Below, piece by piece: positions 1 to 10,460 of a stretch of 64,000 nt of DNA (positions are counted from its first letter, which is position 1; every line of letters starts with the position of its first letter). The notes beneath the pieces are model-generated. The model did not search any database and was not told where the DNA came from. It saw nothing but the letters and a program-made list of their open reading frames with translations. The stretch lies in NCBI GenBank assembly GCA_963970005.1, contig CAXAMN010013891.1:1074010-1138009 (forward strand). Direction: 5' to 3'. A program made the translations under genes and the position numbers. The DNA is from Durusdinium trenchii. Taxonomy: Eukaryota; Sar; Dinophyceae; Suessiales; Symbiodiniaceae.

Positions 1-1
1 A

Positions 2-637
2 ATGCCGCTCACTCCCGATGAAGCAGCACAGCTTCGCTATCTGATGGCCAAGGCGTCGTCAGACCAGGTGATGCCATCCCTGCCAATCGATGCACCAGGT
101 ATTGCTTCCGGAGCTGCTGACCCAGACTCAGGTTTCAGCTTGATTCCCTTCTCTGGATCGATGACTGACGCCTCCAAACGTCGAGAGGAGTTGTCAGCAG
201 CCTCGCCGCAACCGAAGAAGGAACGTGGATATGGTCCATCAGCACATCCCAAGTTCAAGGCCTCAGGTTCCATGGAAGGATCCTATGCTGCCACCGAAGG
301 AATTCCACCTCCGATGCCAGGTTCAGATTTGAGCTCAAGTATGCTGCCAACTTTGCCTCCGGATGTGATGGACATGCACCAATGGGGTCGCACTGTCATC
401 CAGTTCGGACAGTACAAAGGTTTGAACATGACTTACCATGATTTGGCATGCTCACCCGAAGACCGAGCCAAGTCATATGTAAAGTGGGTAACGGCACGTC
501 AGCGATCAGCGTCAGGCCTGTTGCTTGATCTTTCAAATTATTTGAGCCGTTTCATCGCCGAACGTGATGCAGCAGAAGATGCCGCTTGGGAGGGGCCAAA
601 GATCCCCGGCACCGATGTGCCTCGCACCTATAAGTAG
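2..637 (+). CDS. C-terminal part of dinoflagellate protein with ExoX-C-like FGQYKG/YVKWV motif
   Basis: An open frame of 211 codons runs in from the left edge and ends at TAG 635-637; the ATG at position 2 is probably internal, so the gene is 5'-truncated. The first ~120 residues are Ser/Pro/Met-rich and look disordered. Residues ~127-185 hold the conserved part: WGRTVIQFGQYKG, then YHDLACS, then SYVKWV and a short helix with SASGLLLDLSNYLSRF. The FGxYKG...YxxWv pattern resembles the small C-terminal domain of exodeoxyribonuclease X-like proteins, and as I recall similar segments are frequent in dinoflagellate hypothetical and retroelement polyproteins. No catalytic residues are visible. A retroelement remnant and a host gene are both possible. 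Coding status is fairly sure; function is unknown. Confidence 0.7.
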   Translation: MPLTPDEAAQLRYLMAKASSDQVMPSLPIDAPGIASGAADPDSGFSLIPFSGSMTDASKRREELSAASPQPKKERGYGPSAHPKFKASGSMEGSYAATEGIPPPMPGSDLSSSMLPTLPPDVMDMHQWGRTVIQFGQYKGLNMTYHDLACSPEDRAKSYVKWVTARQRSASGLLLDLSNYLSRFIAERDAAEDAAWEGPKIPGTDVPRTYK

Positions 638-1381
638 AGATTCAATTCGTAAGAGTCGAAGCCTTGTCAGGAGAAGCCTTGGTTCGAACTTTTTATAGTT
701 TAAAAGCCGTGTTGACTTCCATGAGTGCCGCAACCATGTCTTCCTTCCAGGTGCAAGCATATCGATCGTCGTATCCGCAGGGACATTCATCGGCTGGAGC
801 TGAAAAGGATCGCCCGATGGGTTTTTGATCGACTGGAGTCGGTCGGCTACCGGTGTTTCGACACAGTATACACATCATGAGTGAAAAACCAGCCATGGAT
901 ACCATCAATCATCACATATGTTCACTCTTCAGTGTGGTTTTTTGGGCAGTTCGTCTCCTTGTCTCCTCGTCGTCCCCCTGTTTGGCCGCACTCGCTTGAC
1001 CGAGCTCGCTCGGTCCGGACCGCCTGTACGGACCGGACAGTGGATGGATGGAAAACCATGAATGCCACGCCCGTGAAAAGACCCCAGAAGTCCACGTACC
1101 GGTATCTCCAAGAGACCCCAGAAACCAGAGGGAGCCTGTCGGAGGTTGCTGGAAGAAGAACGTGAGTTGAACGTGAGTTTCGCAGAGGTTCCACTTCTCT
1201 GGACTCACAAGATTGCGGGGGTCCTAAAGGTCCTAAAGCTAGCCGGTGGCTCCTGTGGGGTGTTTGGTATTTAAAGTTCAAGCATTTGCTAAAAATGTCC
1301 ACTTCCACTTATAGCTTGCAACCCCGCATACGTTCCATCCTGATTTGAACTTCTCGCGGTTCTGCTTTCAAACTCCGCTCT
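638..1381. other. Spacer without a supported gene
   Basis: About 740 bases after the stop of the first ORF. The GC-rich stretch 950-1050 contains a short inverted repeat (GGTCCGGACC / GGTCCGTACAGG type) and open frames on both strands, none convincing. A 3' UTR and spacer is the simplest reading. Confidence 0.4.
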
Positions 1382-1520
1382 CAAAGGGCTCTACGGTTCT
1401 GCTACGGAGGATGTCCGTCCGGAGCGGTCCAGGATCCCAAAGTGGTCTGGACGCGTCCGTTGCCACCGGACCAAGTACTGGAACTCGAGGAACTCAGGCG
1501 CGTCATGGAGCGTGTGCCTG
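1382..1520 (+). CDS. Candidate exon, helical, unknown protein
   Basis: The + frame around GTG 1442 is open and reads like protein: ...QDPKVVWTRPLPPDQ followed by LELEELRRVMERVPG, a typical charged helix. It stops being protein-like at a possible donor (CCTG|GTGTTT, end near 1520). The 5' border is not clear. I recognise no family. The same strand as the neighbouring exons supports it. Confidence 0.4.
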
Positions 1521-2221
1521 GTGTTTCATGGTTTTGGGAGGGCGAAACAAATGGGTGTGTTGTGAAGAGAAAGGGAGAACTCCTGGCCCCATGGGTTGTG
1601 GTTTGTTGTCCTTCTTCCAGAAGGTCTTTGAGATCTCCACACACCCAAAGGAGAATGGGAAGGGAAAAAGGTGGAACTGTTCGGCAGGCAATACAGCTGT
1701 TCAATTGTTGTTGTTTTTCAACTCTGTTTGAAAACCAGAACATGTGGGGGTGTCAAAACACTAGCCTGCCAGGGACAAACAAAGGAGGAGATATGGATTT
1801 CCGACTCGTTCCATAGCCCGATACTTTCTTCTTTCAGAGGGCCTGCAGGTCCAGATTTGAGCAGCCACAACAGGAACACTGCTTTGACGAAAGGACGTCC
1901 GTTCCGTCTCTCTCCCTGAAGTTCGCATTGGTACTTGGTACTTGTTTGGACTGGAGGGAGAGGGCGGCCAAGGTATGGGTATCTTCTTTCTTCCGAACTA
2001 AGGAGTGTTCTGAACTCTGCTTCCGCCCGGAGGACGTGCACAGTTGTTTCGGAAGGGCTTGGTCTGGGATCTAAAAGGATGCTGGGTGCCTTTAAAAAAA
2101 ATGTGGAAGGGGGTCCAGAAGAATATATAACGAAGTGATTCTTTTCGGTATGTTGACTACGGGGGTCCGGACCCTAGTCACTAGTCTTCGTCACCCTCTT
2201 CGCATTAATTAGTCACACCCT

Positions 2222-2374
2222 CTTACGGTGACGGCAGCGTCCGCCGGAGCCCGACCGATTGCGGCCAGAACTCGTCTGGAGGGTCTCAAGAAGAAGGCGG
2301 TCACGGCACCACCCGCGGATTCGGATTCGGGTGGTCCTTGGCACGACCGGTGGTGCGCTCGCGCGCGCTCGCAG
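2222..2374 (+). CDS. Candidate exon, unknown protein
   Basis: The + frame reads TVTAASAGARPIAARTRLEGL then KKKAVTAPPADSDSGG, ending at GCTCGCAG|GTTCTA, a good CAG|GT donor-like border. The Ala/Arg/Pro-rich, GC-rich composition differs from the AT-richer flanks. No family recognised. The block 1521-2221 upstream holds nothing I can support. Confidence 0.35.
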
Positions 2375-3204
2375 GTTCTAGGTGGTCGGAAGGGGTTCCA
2401 AAGTGATGAATGGGGGTGATTCAGGACTCCACTCCACATGCGTTTTTTTTTCATCACAAAGTCGTCCTCCCAGCCCAGCCAAGTTGGCCAACCATTGGGA
2501 ATTAAAGGGTCAGCCCATTGAATATCCTTCTAGTTCTTCTTCTAAATCACCCGGAAACATCTCAGCCCGGCCCAACGTACAAATTGTCCAGAATGTCGTG
2601 GAGAAAAGATGAACGGACCGACTGTGAGTGGCTTGGAAACCTCTGTGCCCATGGTCATCAGGTGTACAAGGAGTGCTTGAGACTTGAGACTGGTGGCGGT
2701 CTTTTGAATAAGAAGACGAGGCAACATGATCTAGTCTAAGCAACCAATGATCTAGCAAACAAGGTGCGCTGGTTCATAGTCCAAAGATGAGCAAGGCATT
2801 TATAATTGATATAGTATTTAACATTATTCAACCCCTTTCCTCAGATTTTTGGGCTGCGTCATTGGAAGTCTTGCCAGAGAACGAACTTCTTCCCAGCGGA
2901 TTTCGGCGGACTTGGAGGATGGACTGTTCCTGTGCTCGTATGTTCTGGTTCTCGTAAGGACTTGGCGGTAGGACTTCTTGAACCTGCGGAGCCCCTCCGG
3001 TGGACTTGGCGAGCAAGGAACCCTAACCTTTGGGCACAGAGGAGGATCGGACTGGGTGGGGTGCAGCATTCTTCATCCCTGATTGGGATGATTAGTAGCT
3101 GCTTGTTACGTTCGTAGCGTCCTTGCTCCTAGTAGCGATGCGAGGAGCCCCGTTCGCAGCGTCCGCAGCGTCCTAGTTCCCAGATCTGACCCCAAACCTT
3201 CCAG

Positions 3205-3318
3205 GTGGAGATGCTGGCGTCCCATTTCCAAGATGAGCAGGTGTCACTTCGAAGGGGCGGCGTCTACGTCTCGTCGCGTAGGTCTCGCTGGGCGGGTCAA
3301 GTTTCCGCAGCGTACGGA
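3205..3318 (+). CDS. Well-bounded 38-codon exon, unknown protein
   Basis: A clear 3' splice site (CAAACCTTCCAG|GTGGAG) opens a frame reading VEMLASHFQDEQVSLRRGGV then YVSSRRSRWAGQVSAAYG. It ends exactly in phase at TACGGA|GTACCC just before a stop codon. Length is 114 bases, phase 0 at both ends. The balanced composition and paired splice-like borders make this one of the better exons in the left third. Function unknown. Confidence 0.5.
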
Positions 3319-4746
3319 GTACCCTGATCCCTTTGGTTGTGAGAATCAGAGATCGATCGAAGAGGTTGCGCTGGAGCCAAACCCACAAAACCAGGTTCGG
3401 AGAAAACGACCCCCACCTCTTTGGGTGTGCTGCGTACGAGTGTGCAGACGCGTGTGCGGCCCGCGGAGCGTCCGTGACAGTGTCCGTGAAAGTGTCCGTG
3501 ACAGTGTCCGGCTTGACTGATCGTGCTGTTGCCCACTGGCCATGATCTTTCTCTTCTAATGTTGACCTTTGATTCATAAACGGGGGTTGCAAATCTAGAA
3601 ATCTGATTATTTTGGATCCCTGTATTAATCAATAGGTCAACATTAGAGGACAAAATGCTCCTGTCGTAAAGCCGCCATGGCGGACATGAGGAAGCTGTTG
3701 GGTCACCCCACGGAGGGCCCCATCAATGTCCAGAGGCTCTGAGCCACCTAGGTGATCGGTTTTGGACTTTGTGGGGCTGGAAATTCGGGAATGCCTGGTG
3801 CTCTGGCGCATCGAAAACCACTCTTAAAGGATTTATCAACTACTATGTTTCAAGATCCTGCTTGCCGAACACGGTGCTGTTGAGGATTCCATGCAATTGG
3901 ACATATCTAGTTCCAAAAACGCCCGGACGTGGGCAGTGGTGGAGGGACGTTTCCCCTGAAAAAAGGTCGATCGAATTGAATAACTCGAGCGGTCTCCCAT
4001 GCGTGCCTCTTTTGTTTCCCAACGTCAGTTTAGATGCTGCCCCACCATCAGACACATCAGCTTCCTTCAGACCATCAGGTGACCATCAGCTTCGATGCCT
4101 CTTCCTGCAGGAGACAAAGTGGAAAGATTTGGAAGAGGGGACGAGTGAAGCGTTTGGGTAGGCTTGGATCAATTGCCAAGGGTTTTTGCTGGCGGAAGTT
4201 ATGACCAGCAGAGATACAAGAAGGAACTTCTCGCCTTGGTTTTGAGCTCCTGGCGCTATAGGCAGGATGCTGTCATGGCTGGTGTACTTGTGCAACTCTC
4301 AAGTGTGCCATGGGGACCAATTCCACTGGTGTTTGCTGCTATGGCTAGAGCATGTAGAGGCGCCTAGCATCGCGTGATCACTGCCCAGGCCTGCTAGATC
4401 TGCTTGACTGGACTTCCGACTTCCGTGATCTTTGACCGGCAGGTTGCATGAACGAAGCGAACCTCCCCCCAAGAAAAGCAAGACTAGTGCCGAGGTGGAA
4501 CTCGAAAGTGGCTCAGTTGAGTAAGTGGACACTATGAGACTAATGTTCATCACTTGGCACTCTTCAACTGACCTCTTGGGCCTTTTGAATGCCAAAGTGG
4601 GCCCACCCCTCTGGTGCTTCGTTCGCGAGGAGCTCCAACAACTCGGGGGAGGCCCGTCCGTCCGGACGGGGCCAGCGGGGCGGGACGGATGCGTCCACCG
4701 TGTCGTGTGGAGGGAACGACACGATGGGGAACTACAATGAACTACA
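3319..4746. other. Intron/spacer, no supported gene
   Basis: Contains the 12-bp repeat at 3470. A weak + open frame at 4216-4367 includes VLVQLSSVPWGPIPLVFAA and might be an exon. A GC-rich block at 4615-4730 is open on + (FVREELQQLGGGPSV...). Neither has clear splice borders. Confidence 0.3.
3470..3511. repeat. 12-bp tandem repeat (GTCCGTGACAGT) x3.5
   Basis: Three consecutive near-identical 12-base units plus a partial one, with one C/A change. Read on + in one frame it gives alternating Ser/Val/Thr/Lys; no reason to think it is translated. Confidence 0.7.
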
Positions 4747-4819
4747 TACCAGCACCCTCCAACAGGTTGTTGGACCCTAACAGGTCTCAATTGGTGACCT
4801 GTAGAGTCGGGTCCTGGTA
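4747..4819. mobile_element. Short palindromic element, TACCAGCACC family (copy 1)
   Basis: 73 bases flanked by TACCAGCACCCTCCAACAGG on the left and a degraded inverse ending GGTCCTGGTA on the right. The same left end opens the copy at 38397. MITE-like size and structure, no coding capacity. Confidence 0.55.
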
Positions 4820-5670
4820 GGGGATTGAATGCCCTGTGTAATTACTACCCGCGAGGGGGGTAGAGGAATTCCGGGCGCCCTCCATGTGGACCATCCCTGG
4901 TTTTTTGCGTGTGGAGATACTGGAGATCCATCACTTAGTGTAGTCCAGACAGAGCTGGAGCGGGTTTTCGTCCTCCCCAGTTGGGGTGGCAAAGCTAAAA
5001 AGCATCCTGCAAAGCTCCTCATGAACTGGGTTTCCATATGTGCATACAATTGAGTCGCAAATTGAAGCTGCTAGCTGCTAGCTGTTTCTCTTTCAACGTC
5101 TATGACCTGCCAGGCGGAGCAACTTTCACACTGGCTGCTCGGCAAGATGAGGGGCGTGTGTGTTGCGTGTTTTTTACACACATTGTTCATAGGAACCGAC
5201 GGGCTGTGCCATGAAATCCACGAATTGCCTTGATCATGTTCTACCTGCATTTGGGTCACCAAAGTAGCGGGTGGTCGGTAGAATCACCCAATCGATTTAT
5301 GATCCAGACAGCACCTTTCCGATTGAAAACAAAAGGTCGGTATACGAGATGCAGTAGGATCTGGATGCAAGTGTTAGGAAAGACAAAGACTCTTGAAACC
5401 TTTTCTTTCTTTGGGCAGCTACGCTCCTGGACAGAAAGAGAGAGAGAGAGAGAAAAAAAAAAAGAAACGAAAAGGCCGGAAAATTTAATGCCCATTTCAA
5501 CTGTCTGGTGATCTTGTAAAGTCAAGCAACAAGCGAACCTTGGCAGACGATGGGTCCGACCTGTCCTTCTCACCTGAAAGAATCACACAAAAAATTCAGA
5601 AAACCGGTCGTTTTCCTCGCAAAAAACCCTCTAAGATCGATACAGGAAGGCTCCGCCTCGTGTGTTGAAG
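4820..5670. other. Intron/spacer with (AG)n tract
   Basis: No convincing exon. A (GA)n/A-rich simple repeat lies at about 5439-5467. Confidence 0.4.
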
Positions 5671-5745
5671 GCCCCTTCCGTCCGATGTGCGCCAGCCGCT
5701 GCGAGGCCTGAGAGTGCAAGCGCTGGAGAGTCGCATCCCGCTCAG
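5671..5745 (+). CDS. Short candidate exon with strong donor
   Basis: The frame SDVRQPLRGLRVQALESRIPLR runs up to CCGCTCAG|GTGGGG, a near-perfect donor context. The likely 5' border is TGTTGAAG|GCCC, because an in-frame TGA lies immediately upstream. 75 bases. A minus-strand ORF overlaps here but lacks such borders. Product unknown. Confidence 0.45.
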
Positions 5746-5782
5746 GTGGGGAACACGGAGTTGGCGAGTTCGTTCGCCACAC

Positions 5783-5821
5783 GTGACACGTCGCGGTGAC
5801 ACGTCGCGGTGACACGTCGCG
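5783..5821. repeat. 13-bp tandem repeat (GTGACACGTCGCG) x3
   Basis: Three perfect copies of a 13-base unit directly following the exon at 5671-5745. Because 13 is not a multiple of three, it is most likely intronic. Confidence 0.8.
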
Positions 5822-6634
5822 GTGAACTGCGGTCTGAGGATCAGGAACTGAACTGCTCACTTTGAACAGTTGGAACCTCAACCCCAAATGTTCAGGTTCC
5901 TCCGTGAACATATCAACACTCTGAACATTTGGAACCTGGAATAATTGGTCGGTCAACCCAGTGTTGACTGTGCGAATCAGTGAAGTTCGGTGAAAGACGC
6001 CTTTGGACCCCGGGAACTGAGCGCCAAAGCACCCCGCATCAGGTAGAGCCACAATCGGCACCTAAAACGGAGGAGGACAAAAGATGACAAAAGCTTATAA
6101 CGATCGAGACAAGGCTTCGGAATTCGAAGATGATTTATTGAAGGTTGATCCAGACCTCACCGATCACTTGAAGAACCTGTACCACCCAAATAAAACAAGT
6201 CTAAGTACGTTCAAATCACATTATCTGAGAAGCTGTTTGATGTTTAACGGATCTAAATTATAGACATTCGACCCGTCACCTGGGGCCCTGGGGTACCCAA
6301 CTAGGACAGTCTTTCTTGGGTCCTTCAACCTGTGTTGGTAACCGTGCACACATCCACAAAGGGCCCACACCTCGAGTCACGTCCTTACAGAGCTCAAAAC
6401 GTCATGCGATGTCGAGCTTTGCTTGGATTGCTTGCTCGAACCTATGACAAATTGCATGGTTGGGCAGAAAGACAAGTGCCATGTTCTTGCATGTACAAGG
6501 GTATCACTCTAATTCAATTAAGCATATATACTGTATATACTGTGCATGTCCTAAATGTATGTTGCGAGCACATTCTGATAAAGCATTTTTGGGTTTGATA
6601 TGTGTTGATCTTTGCATTTCCCGTGTCTCTGAAG

Positions 6635-6756
6635 AAGAGAGCACTGGTGCGAACGGTGAATCTTCAGGACCAGACTCAGGCCGCCAGTCGGGGGCGCTCA
6701 GCGGGAAGCCGTGAAAACACGGGAGAACGGGGTGAACTGGACCAGTGCTACGCAGG
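6635..6756 (+). CDS. Candidate exon, Gln/Arg-rich helix, unknown protein
   Basis: After CCGTGTCTCTGAAG the + frame reads KRALVRTVNLQDQTQAASRG then RSAGSRENTGERGELDQCYA and ends at GCAGG|GTGGAG. 122 bases with both borders plausible. The overlapping + frame that begins EEESTGANGESSG is also open but lacks the donor phase. No family recognised. Confidence 0.45.
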
Positions 6757-6895
6757 GTGGAGAGAATTCTGAAGACTGGTTCTTTTTGGATGGGGCAGGT
6801 GAGTGGAGGGTTTGTTTTCGGTGGAGGAGCATTTGAAGCACATGTGTTTCTTTGGCAACGCACTGCTAATAAGAAACACATACTTCAAAAGACAT

Positions 6896-6986
6896 AAACC
6901 CTTGGAACATAACATATATAAGTGAGATAAACCCTTTGTTAATAACTAATAATGAACTGATATAAGTATGTTCATTCCAAGGGTTT
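6896..6986. mobile_element. 91-bp palindromic element with AAACCCTTGGAA ends
   Basis: The left end AAACCCTTGGAACATAACA and the right end ...TATGTTCATTCCAAGGGTTT are inverted copies with small mismatches. The AT-rich loop contains TATATAAG near both ends. No ORF. MITE-like; single copy seen here. Confidence 0.6.
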
Positions 6987-7050
6987 GTCCCACCAGGTTG
7001 TTAGACCGAAATCCACGTCAGACCTGCAGGTTCGAGTTCACTCTAGCGGA

Positions 7051-7088
7051 GTCCCTGCGTTCGTTTCGACAAGTCCCTGCGTTCGTTT
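7051..7088. repeat. Direct repeat GTCCCTGCGTTCGTTT x2
   Basis: Perfect 16-base direct repeat at 7051-7066 and 7073-7088, just left of a palindromic element. Confidence 0.7.
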
Positions 7089-7126
7089 GCCGACAGAAGC
7101 ATAGAGATACATCTGCAGGTCAATCA

Positions 7127-7222
7127 TGACTCTAGACATGGAGCTACTATCTGCAGGTGTGACCAAGCAGCTCTAAGACTAAGACGCTCAGCCCAAAAAT
7201 AGTAGCTCCATGTCTAGAGTCA
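7127..7222. mobile_element. 96-bp element with perfect 24-bp inverted repeats
   Basis: Positions 7127-7150 and 7199-7222 are perfect 24-base inverted copies beginning TGACTCTAGACATGGAGCTA. With one gap they extend outwards into AATCA/TGATT. The 48-base loop contains a CTGCAGGT motif also present just upstream. This would form a very stable hairpin; likely a recently moved MITE-type element. Confidence 0.7.
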
Positions 7223-9279
7223 ATGATTCTTCTTTTGAACGTCGGGTGTGTTGATTAGAGAACTACTCTGTCTTCAAACATTCTTGGCCACACGTTGTCC
7301 GGATCGGCAATTGTGAGTCGATGCAACCACGGTCACCGACCATTTCGACCAATTGACGACAGAAAGCTCTTCAATCTCTCAGAACCTTTTCACTATAGTA
7401 CCACGATTACTCATTGGCAAATGGATGCACACCTCAATTTGTTCATTTGTTCTACTTCATGTTACATGGAATGTACCAGGACCATCCCATCTGGGTGTGT
7501 TGTGGCTGGCCCCAGCCGACTACTATCCGGGATCTCCAGCCAGGACACCCAGACAGGATGGTCCAGGTAGATCCATCTACAGCCAAGTGATCTTGTGCCT
7601 TCTCCAAAAAGTGTGCAGGGTTGCCCTAACCCTATAGGGCTCCAAGTACCTTCCAAGAAGCTGGGACCGGGGTGCCAAAACGTCGGGTCCAGTCATACCA
7701 CTTCGGAGGTACGACTGGAGCCGGAGGGTCAATGATGTCTGTTTCAGACCACGGTCGACCGAGAAGTTCGACCCAGCTGAGGCGAAGCCGTGCAGCTGGC
7801 GGAGTCGGCCGCTGCCATGCAGGTGGCGCTTCGTGATAGTTCGTGGGTTCGTGAGACCCCCTGAGGTCGGCAGGTGTTCTAGTGAATGGGTTTGCCCCCA
7901 GAGGTTTTGGGCCTGCGGTTTGCTCCGAGAGGCCTTCTTTTGCAAATGCTGCTTGTTTTGGGGGTGCCGTTTCTTTTTGAGGGTTCGAGGACGGCATTTG
8001 GGGCACCAAGAGCACCAGGATCACACTCGGGATACTCAGGATAGCTCTTACTTCAACAGAAGAGCGCTGGTGGCTTCAACAAAAGGGAAGAGTGCACAGA
8101 TGTTTTCAGACGCGTAGGGAGTTTATGGGACTTTGGATGACCCTCGGATCAGCAAGTGTGGCACCATCCTACGGCCTCCCCCCCATTTAATCGGTGTCAT
8201 GGTCATGCTGAGCCTGTTTCTTGCGCATGCACCTGATGCTTCGGCTTGGCCAGCTGGTCTTTGCCTATCTCCTGTATCAACCGGTCTCTCGCCTCGCGAC
8301 CGCTGCACCGGTTCACCGCTCCGTCCACCTCGGAGCGTGTCGCTCGGCTCCTCGGTCCGGTCGGTCCGGTCGAGCGCCAGGCGCAAGCGGGAGCGGGCTT
8401 CCATCCACACCAGCCCCGTGCCGACACCCGCCCCGGACCCGATCGGCCTCTCGGAAGAAAGGGAGGAGCGGAGCGAGCGGAGCGAGTGGTCTCGGGGCGG
8501 GGGTGAAGTTGGAGGAGTGAAGGGAAAGCTGGTAGATGAGCGCAGATGAGAGCGTCTTCATCTTTGCTTGTGAAAGCAGAGGCGGTATTTCTTTTCGCAT
8601 CGCGTAGGCCCAGCAACGCGTAGGCCCTCAAGGCACATCTTGGTGAGGACCTTGTGTTGAGGTTGGGAGAGGGCTCTTCAGCGGCCGGCTCTACTACTAG
8701 TCGTTGCCTTGTTTGAAAGACACATCTCCTCCGATACAGGGATTTGAAATGGATGAAAGGAGCTGTCACGGGTTGTCTCGGGTTTGTGGAGATAATCGAC
8801 ACGGCAATAGGACATTGTCATTGTGCATGGAGTTCTTCGAATTTCATCTAATTTCAAGTCTTCTAAGAAGACAGGTCTGTTTTGCAAGTCACAAGGCTTC
8901 CACCACGAAGGCACTCGCCAAGGACAGGCGAAGGCGGACAGTAGTTTTTCCATCCGGTAGCCCTTCATGATCTCAAATCTGGTCTTTGGCGTTCTGGTGT
9001 GCAGCCTTTCATCTCACCATGTTTGCTTGCAAGACATTTCACTTTAAGATACAGAGCGAAGTGTCCATGCCAGTTCTTCCTCGTCATGTTCGTTTGCTAT
9101 CGCCTAAACAGGTCGGTCACTTGCGCCGGTGCTCGCTTAGCCACCAGTACTTGCACGAAGGTTCGCGTAGGCACCCTTTGCAGGCATGTTTTTTTTACTT
9201 AGGTTGTTTTTGCTATTACTCCCCCAAACTGTATACCCCAAACACAACTCAATTTTGCTGTTCACCCCGTTTTCACTAG
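7223..9279. other. Long spacer with strand-ambiguous coding-like blocks
   Basis: Two blocks look coding but the strand is unclear. At 7632-8024 the minus strand is open for 130 codons and contains LSWVELLGRPWSETDIIDPP and VVPPKWYDWTRRFGTPVPAS; the + strand is open over the same bases. At 8280-8490 a GC-rich block is open in five frames. No splice borders decide either. Confidence 0.35.
7632..8024 (-). CDS. Possible minus-strand exon(s), unknown protein
   Basis: The last ~60 codons of this minus-strand frame have unusually natural composition (Trp, Pro and charged residues mixed: WVELLGRPWSETD, PPKWYDWTRRFG). The + frame opposite (RYDWSRRVNDVCFRPRSTEKF...) is also readable, so strand remains open. 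No family recognised. Confidence 0.3.
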   Translation of the reverse strand: MILVLLVPQMPSSNPQKETAPPKQAAFAKEGLSEQTAGPKPLGANPFTRTPADLRGSHEPTNYHEAPPAWQRPTPPAARLRLSWVELLGRPWSETDIIDPPAPVVPPKWYDWTRRFGTPVPASWKVLGAL

Positions 9280-9406
9280 GTCTCAGACGAAAATCGTCAG
9301 AGTCGAAAACCGCCCACGCGATCGTGAAGTGGATTTTGAGGCACCAGGAGCCGGGCCTTCTTCCATGGACCACCGTGAAGCAGGGGAGTTTGATCCTCAT
9401 TTCAGC
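9280..9406 (+). CDS. Acidic candidate exon, unknown protein
   Basis: The acceptor CCCGTTTTCACTAG|GTCTCAG leads into a frame reading SQTKIVRVENRPRDREVDFE then APGAGPSSMDHREAGEFD, up to TTCAGC|GTGGGG. Strongly charged and hydrophilic. A second + frame (GLRRKSSESKTAHAIVKWIL) is also open. Likely exon; frame moderately sure. Confidence 0.45.
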
Positions 9407-9775
9407 GTGGGGCACCTTGACGAAAGGGAAGAAAACGGCACGGCCTTGACGAAAGGCCGTTTTGGTAGAAAGAATGTTCGGGACTCGCGACCATGTTGTT
9501 CTTCTAAGAGACCGGGGGTCTTCATGGTGAAGCATCTCTTTCTTTGGATGAAGACAACCATTTAACATTGATGGATTGTGTTTTCATTGTTCCTCATGGA
9601 GTTGCCTCTCATTTGCTCACCATGCGCATGGAAGGAGTGAAGATGATAACGGGAAGCAAGGCGGAAAGTGCTACACTTGCTAGACTACGAAACGACCAAA
9701 CGGCCTCCGCCCCTTTTTGAGGGGTGTGAAACTTCGAGATTCAGGGGTGGCCACTACAACCACCCCCAAACCCTA

Positions 9776-9853
9776 CAGAGGTTAAGTGACCAGAACTAGT
9801 ACCCTACAGGGGTACCTATAGGATATATAGTCTATAGGGTTCTTCAACCTCTG
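9776..9853. mobile_element. 78-bp palindromic element with CAGAGGTT ends
   Basis: CAGAGGTTAAGTGACCAGAAC on the left matches the inverse of GTTCTTCAACCTCTG on the right with a small gap. The centre contains repeated CTATAG and TATAGG motifs. No ORF; MITE-like. Confidence 0.5.
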
Positions 9854-9928
9854 CTGGACCGGCAAAACCCTGGGTATTTGAGGCCAAAAAACCGAGACCC
9901 CTTCGGGCCGATACCTCGACCCACCGAG

Positions 9929-10020
9929 GTATCGGCCTCGTTTGGAGCATCTTGCGCCTTTGGACCGACGTGGTGGACATCCTGTCGCTCGGCGAGTCGT
10001 CCTGGGCTGGACGAAGCTCA
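9929..10020 (+). CDS. Candidate exon, hydrophobic helix
   Basis: The + frame reads IGLVWSILRLWTDVVDILSL then GESSWAGRS, an amphipathic to hydrophobic helix. Possible acceptor CACCGAG|GTATCG, possible donor AGCTCA|GTCAGA. Directly followed by a 49-bp hairpin. Product unknown. Confidence 0.4.
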
Positions 10021-10040
10021 GTCAGAAGCACCCTTGGCAT

Positions 10041-10089
10041 CCAGTTATATAGTTCCCGGTTCCCCGGTTCCTTATATAGTGGTAACTGG
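10041..10089. mobile_element. 49-bp hairpin CCAGTTATATAG...CTGG
   Basis: CCAGTTATATAGTTCC and GTTCCTTATATAGTGGTAACTGG are imperfect inverse copies with an almost absent loop. It sits at the 3' border of the preceding exon. Confidence 0.5.
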
Positions 10090-10371
10090 GAGTCAGAATC
10101 TAAGGTAAGGTTCATCCAAGTTCTGAATCAATCACCCTTGGCCCTGGATTTTTTTGCTAGTGACTGTTGGGATGTGACTTGATGTTGTCATAGCAAGATC
10201 CAGTGACCTTCATTCACCAGGTCACCATAGTGACGTCGTACCAACAGATCTCTAGAACTTCAAGCAATTCTATCCACATGAGGCTCACATCAGTCAGAAG
10301 TCGTTGCCTCGTTCTATGCCCGCACTGACTGACCTTCCAACCGCCTTTTCCGCGTTGTTCCACGTCTTCAG

Positions 10372-10460
10372 GGACCCTCCCAAGAAGCCCGACAACCCGG
10401 ATCTTGAGTTGCTCTTCGATGGCCCCTGGCCGCGGTACTTCCAGCCGAGAGGAGAGGGAC
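10372..10460 (+). CDS. Candidate exon, Pro-rich with FDGPWPRYF motif
   Basis: A long pyrimidine tract ending CCACGTCTTCAG|GGACC is a classical acceptor. The frame gives DPPKKPDNPDLELLFDGPWP then RYFQPRGEGRR. The frame is open upstream to ATG 10316 (MPALTDLPTAFSALFHVF), so it could instead begin there. Natural composition; family unknown. Confidence 0.5.

Noticed and set aside
5256-5573. 105-codon minus ORF with Leu/Phe/Ser run
   Set aside because: Hydrophobic run comes from the (GA)n tract.
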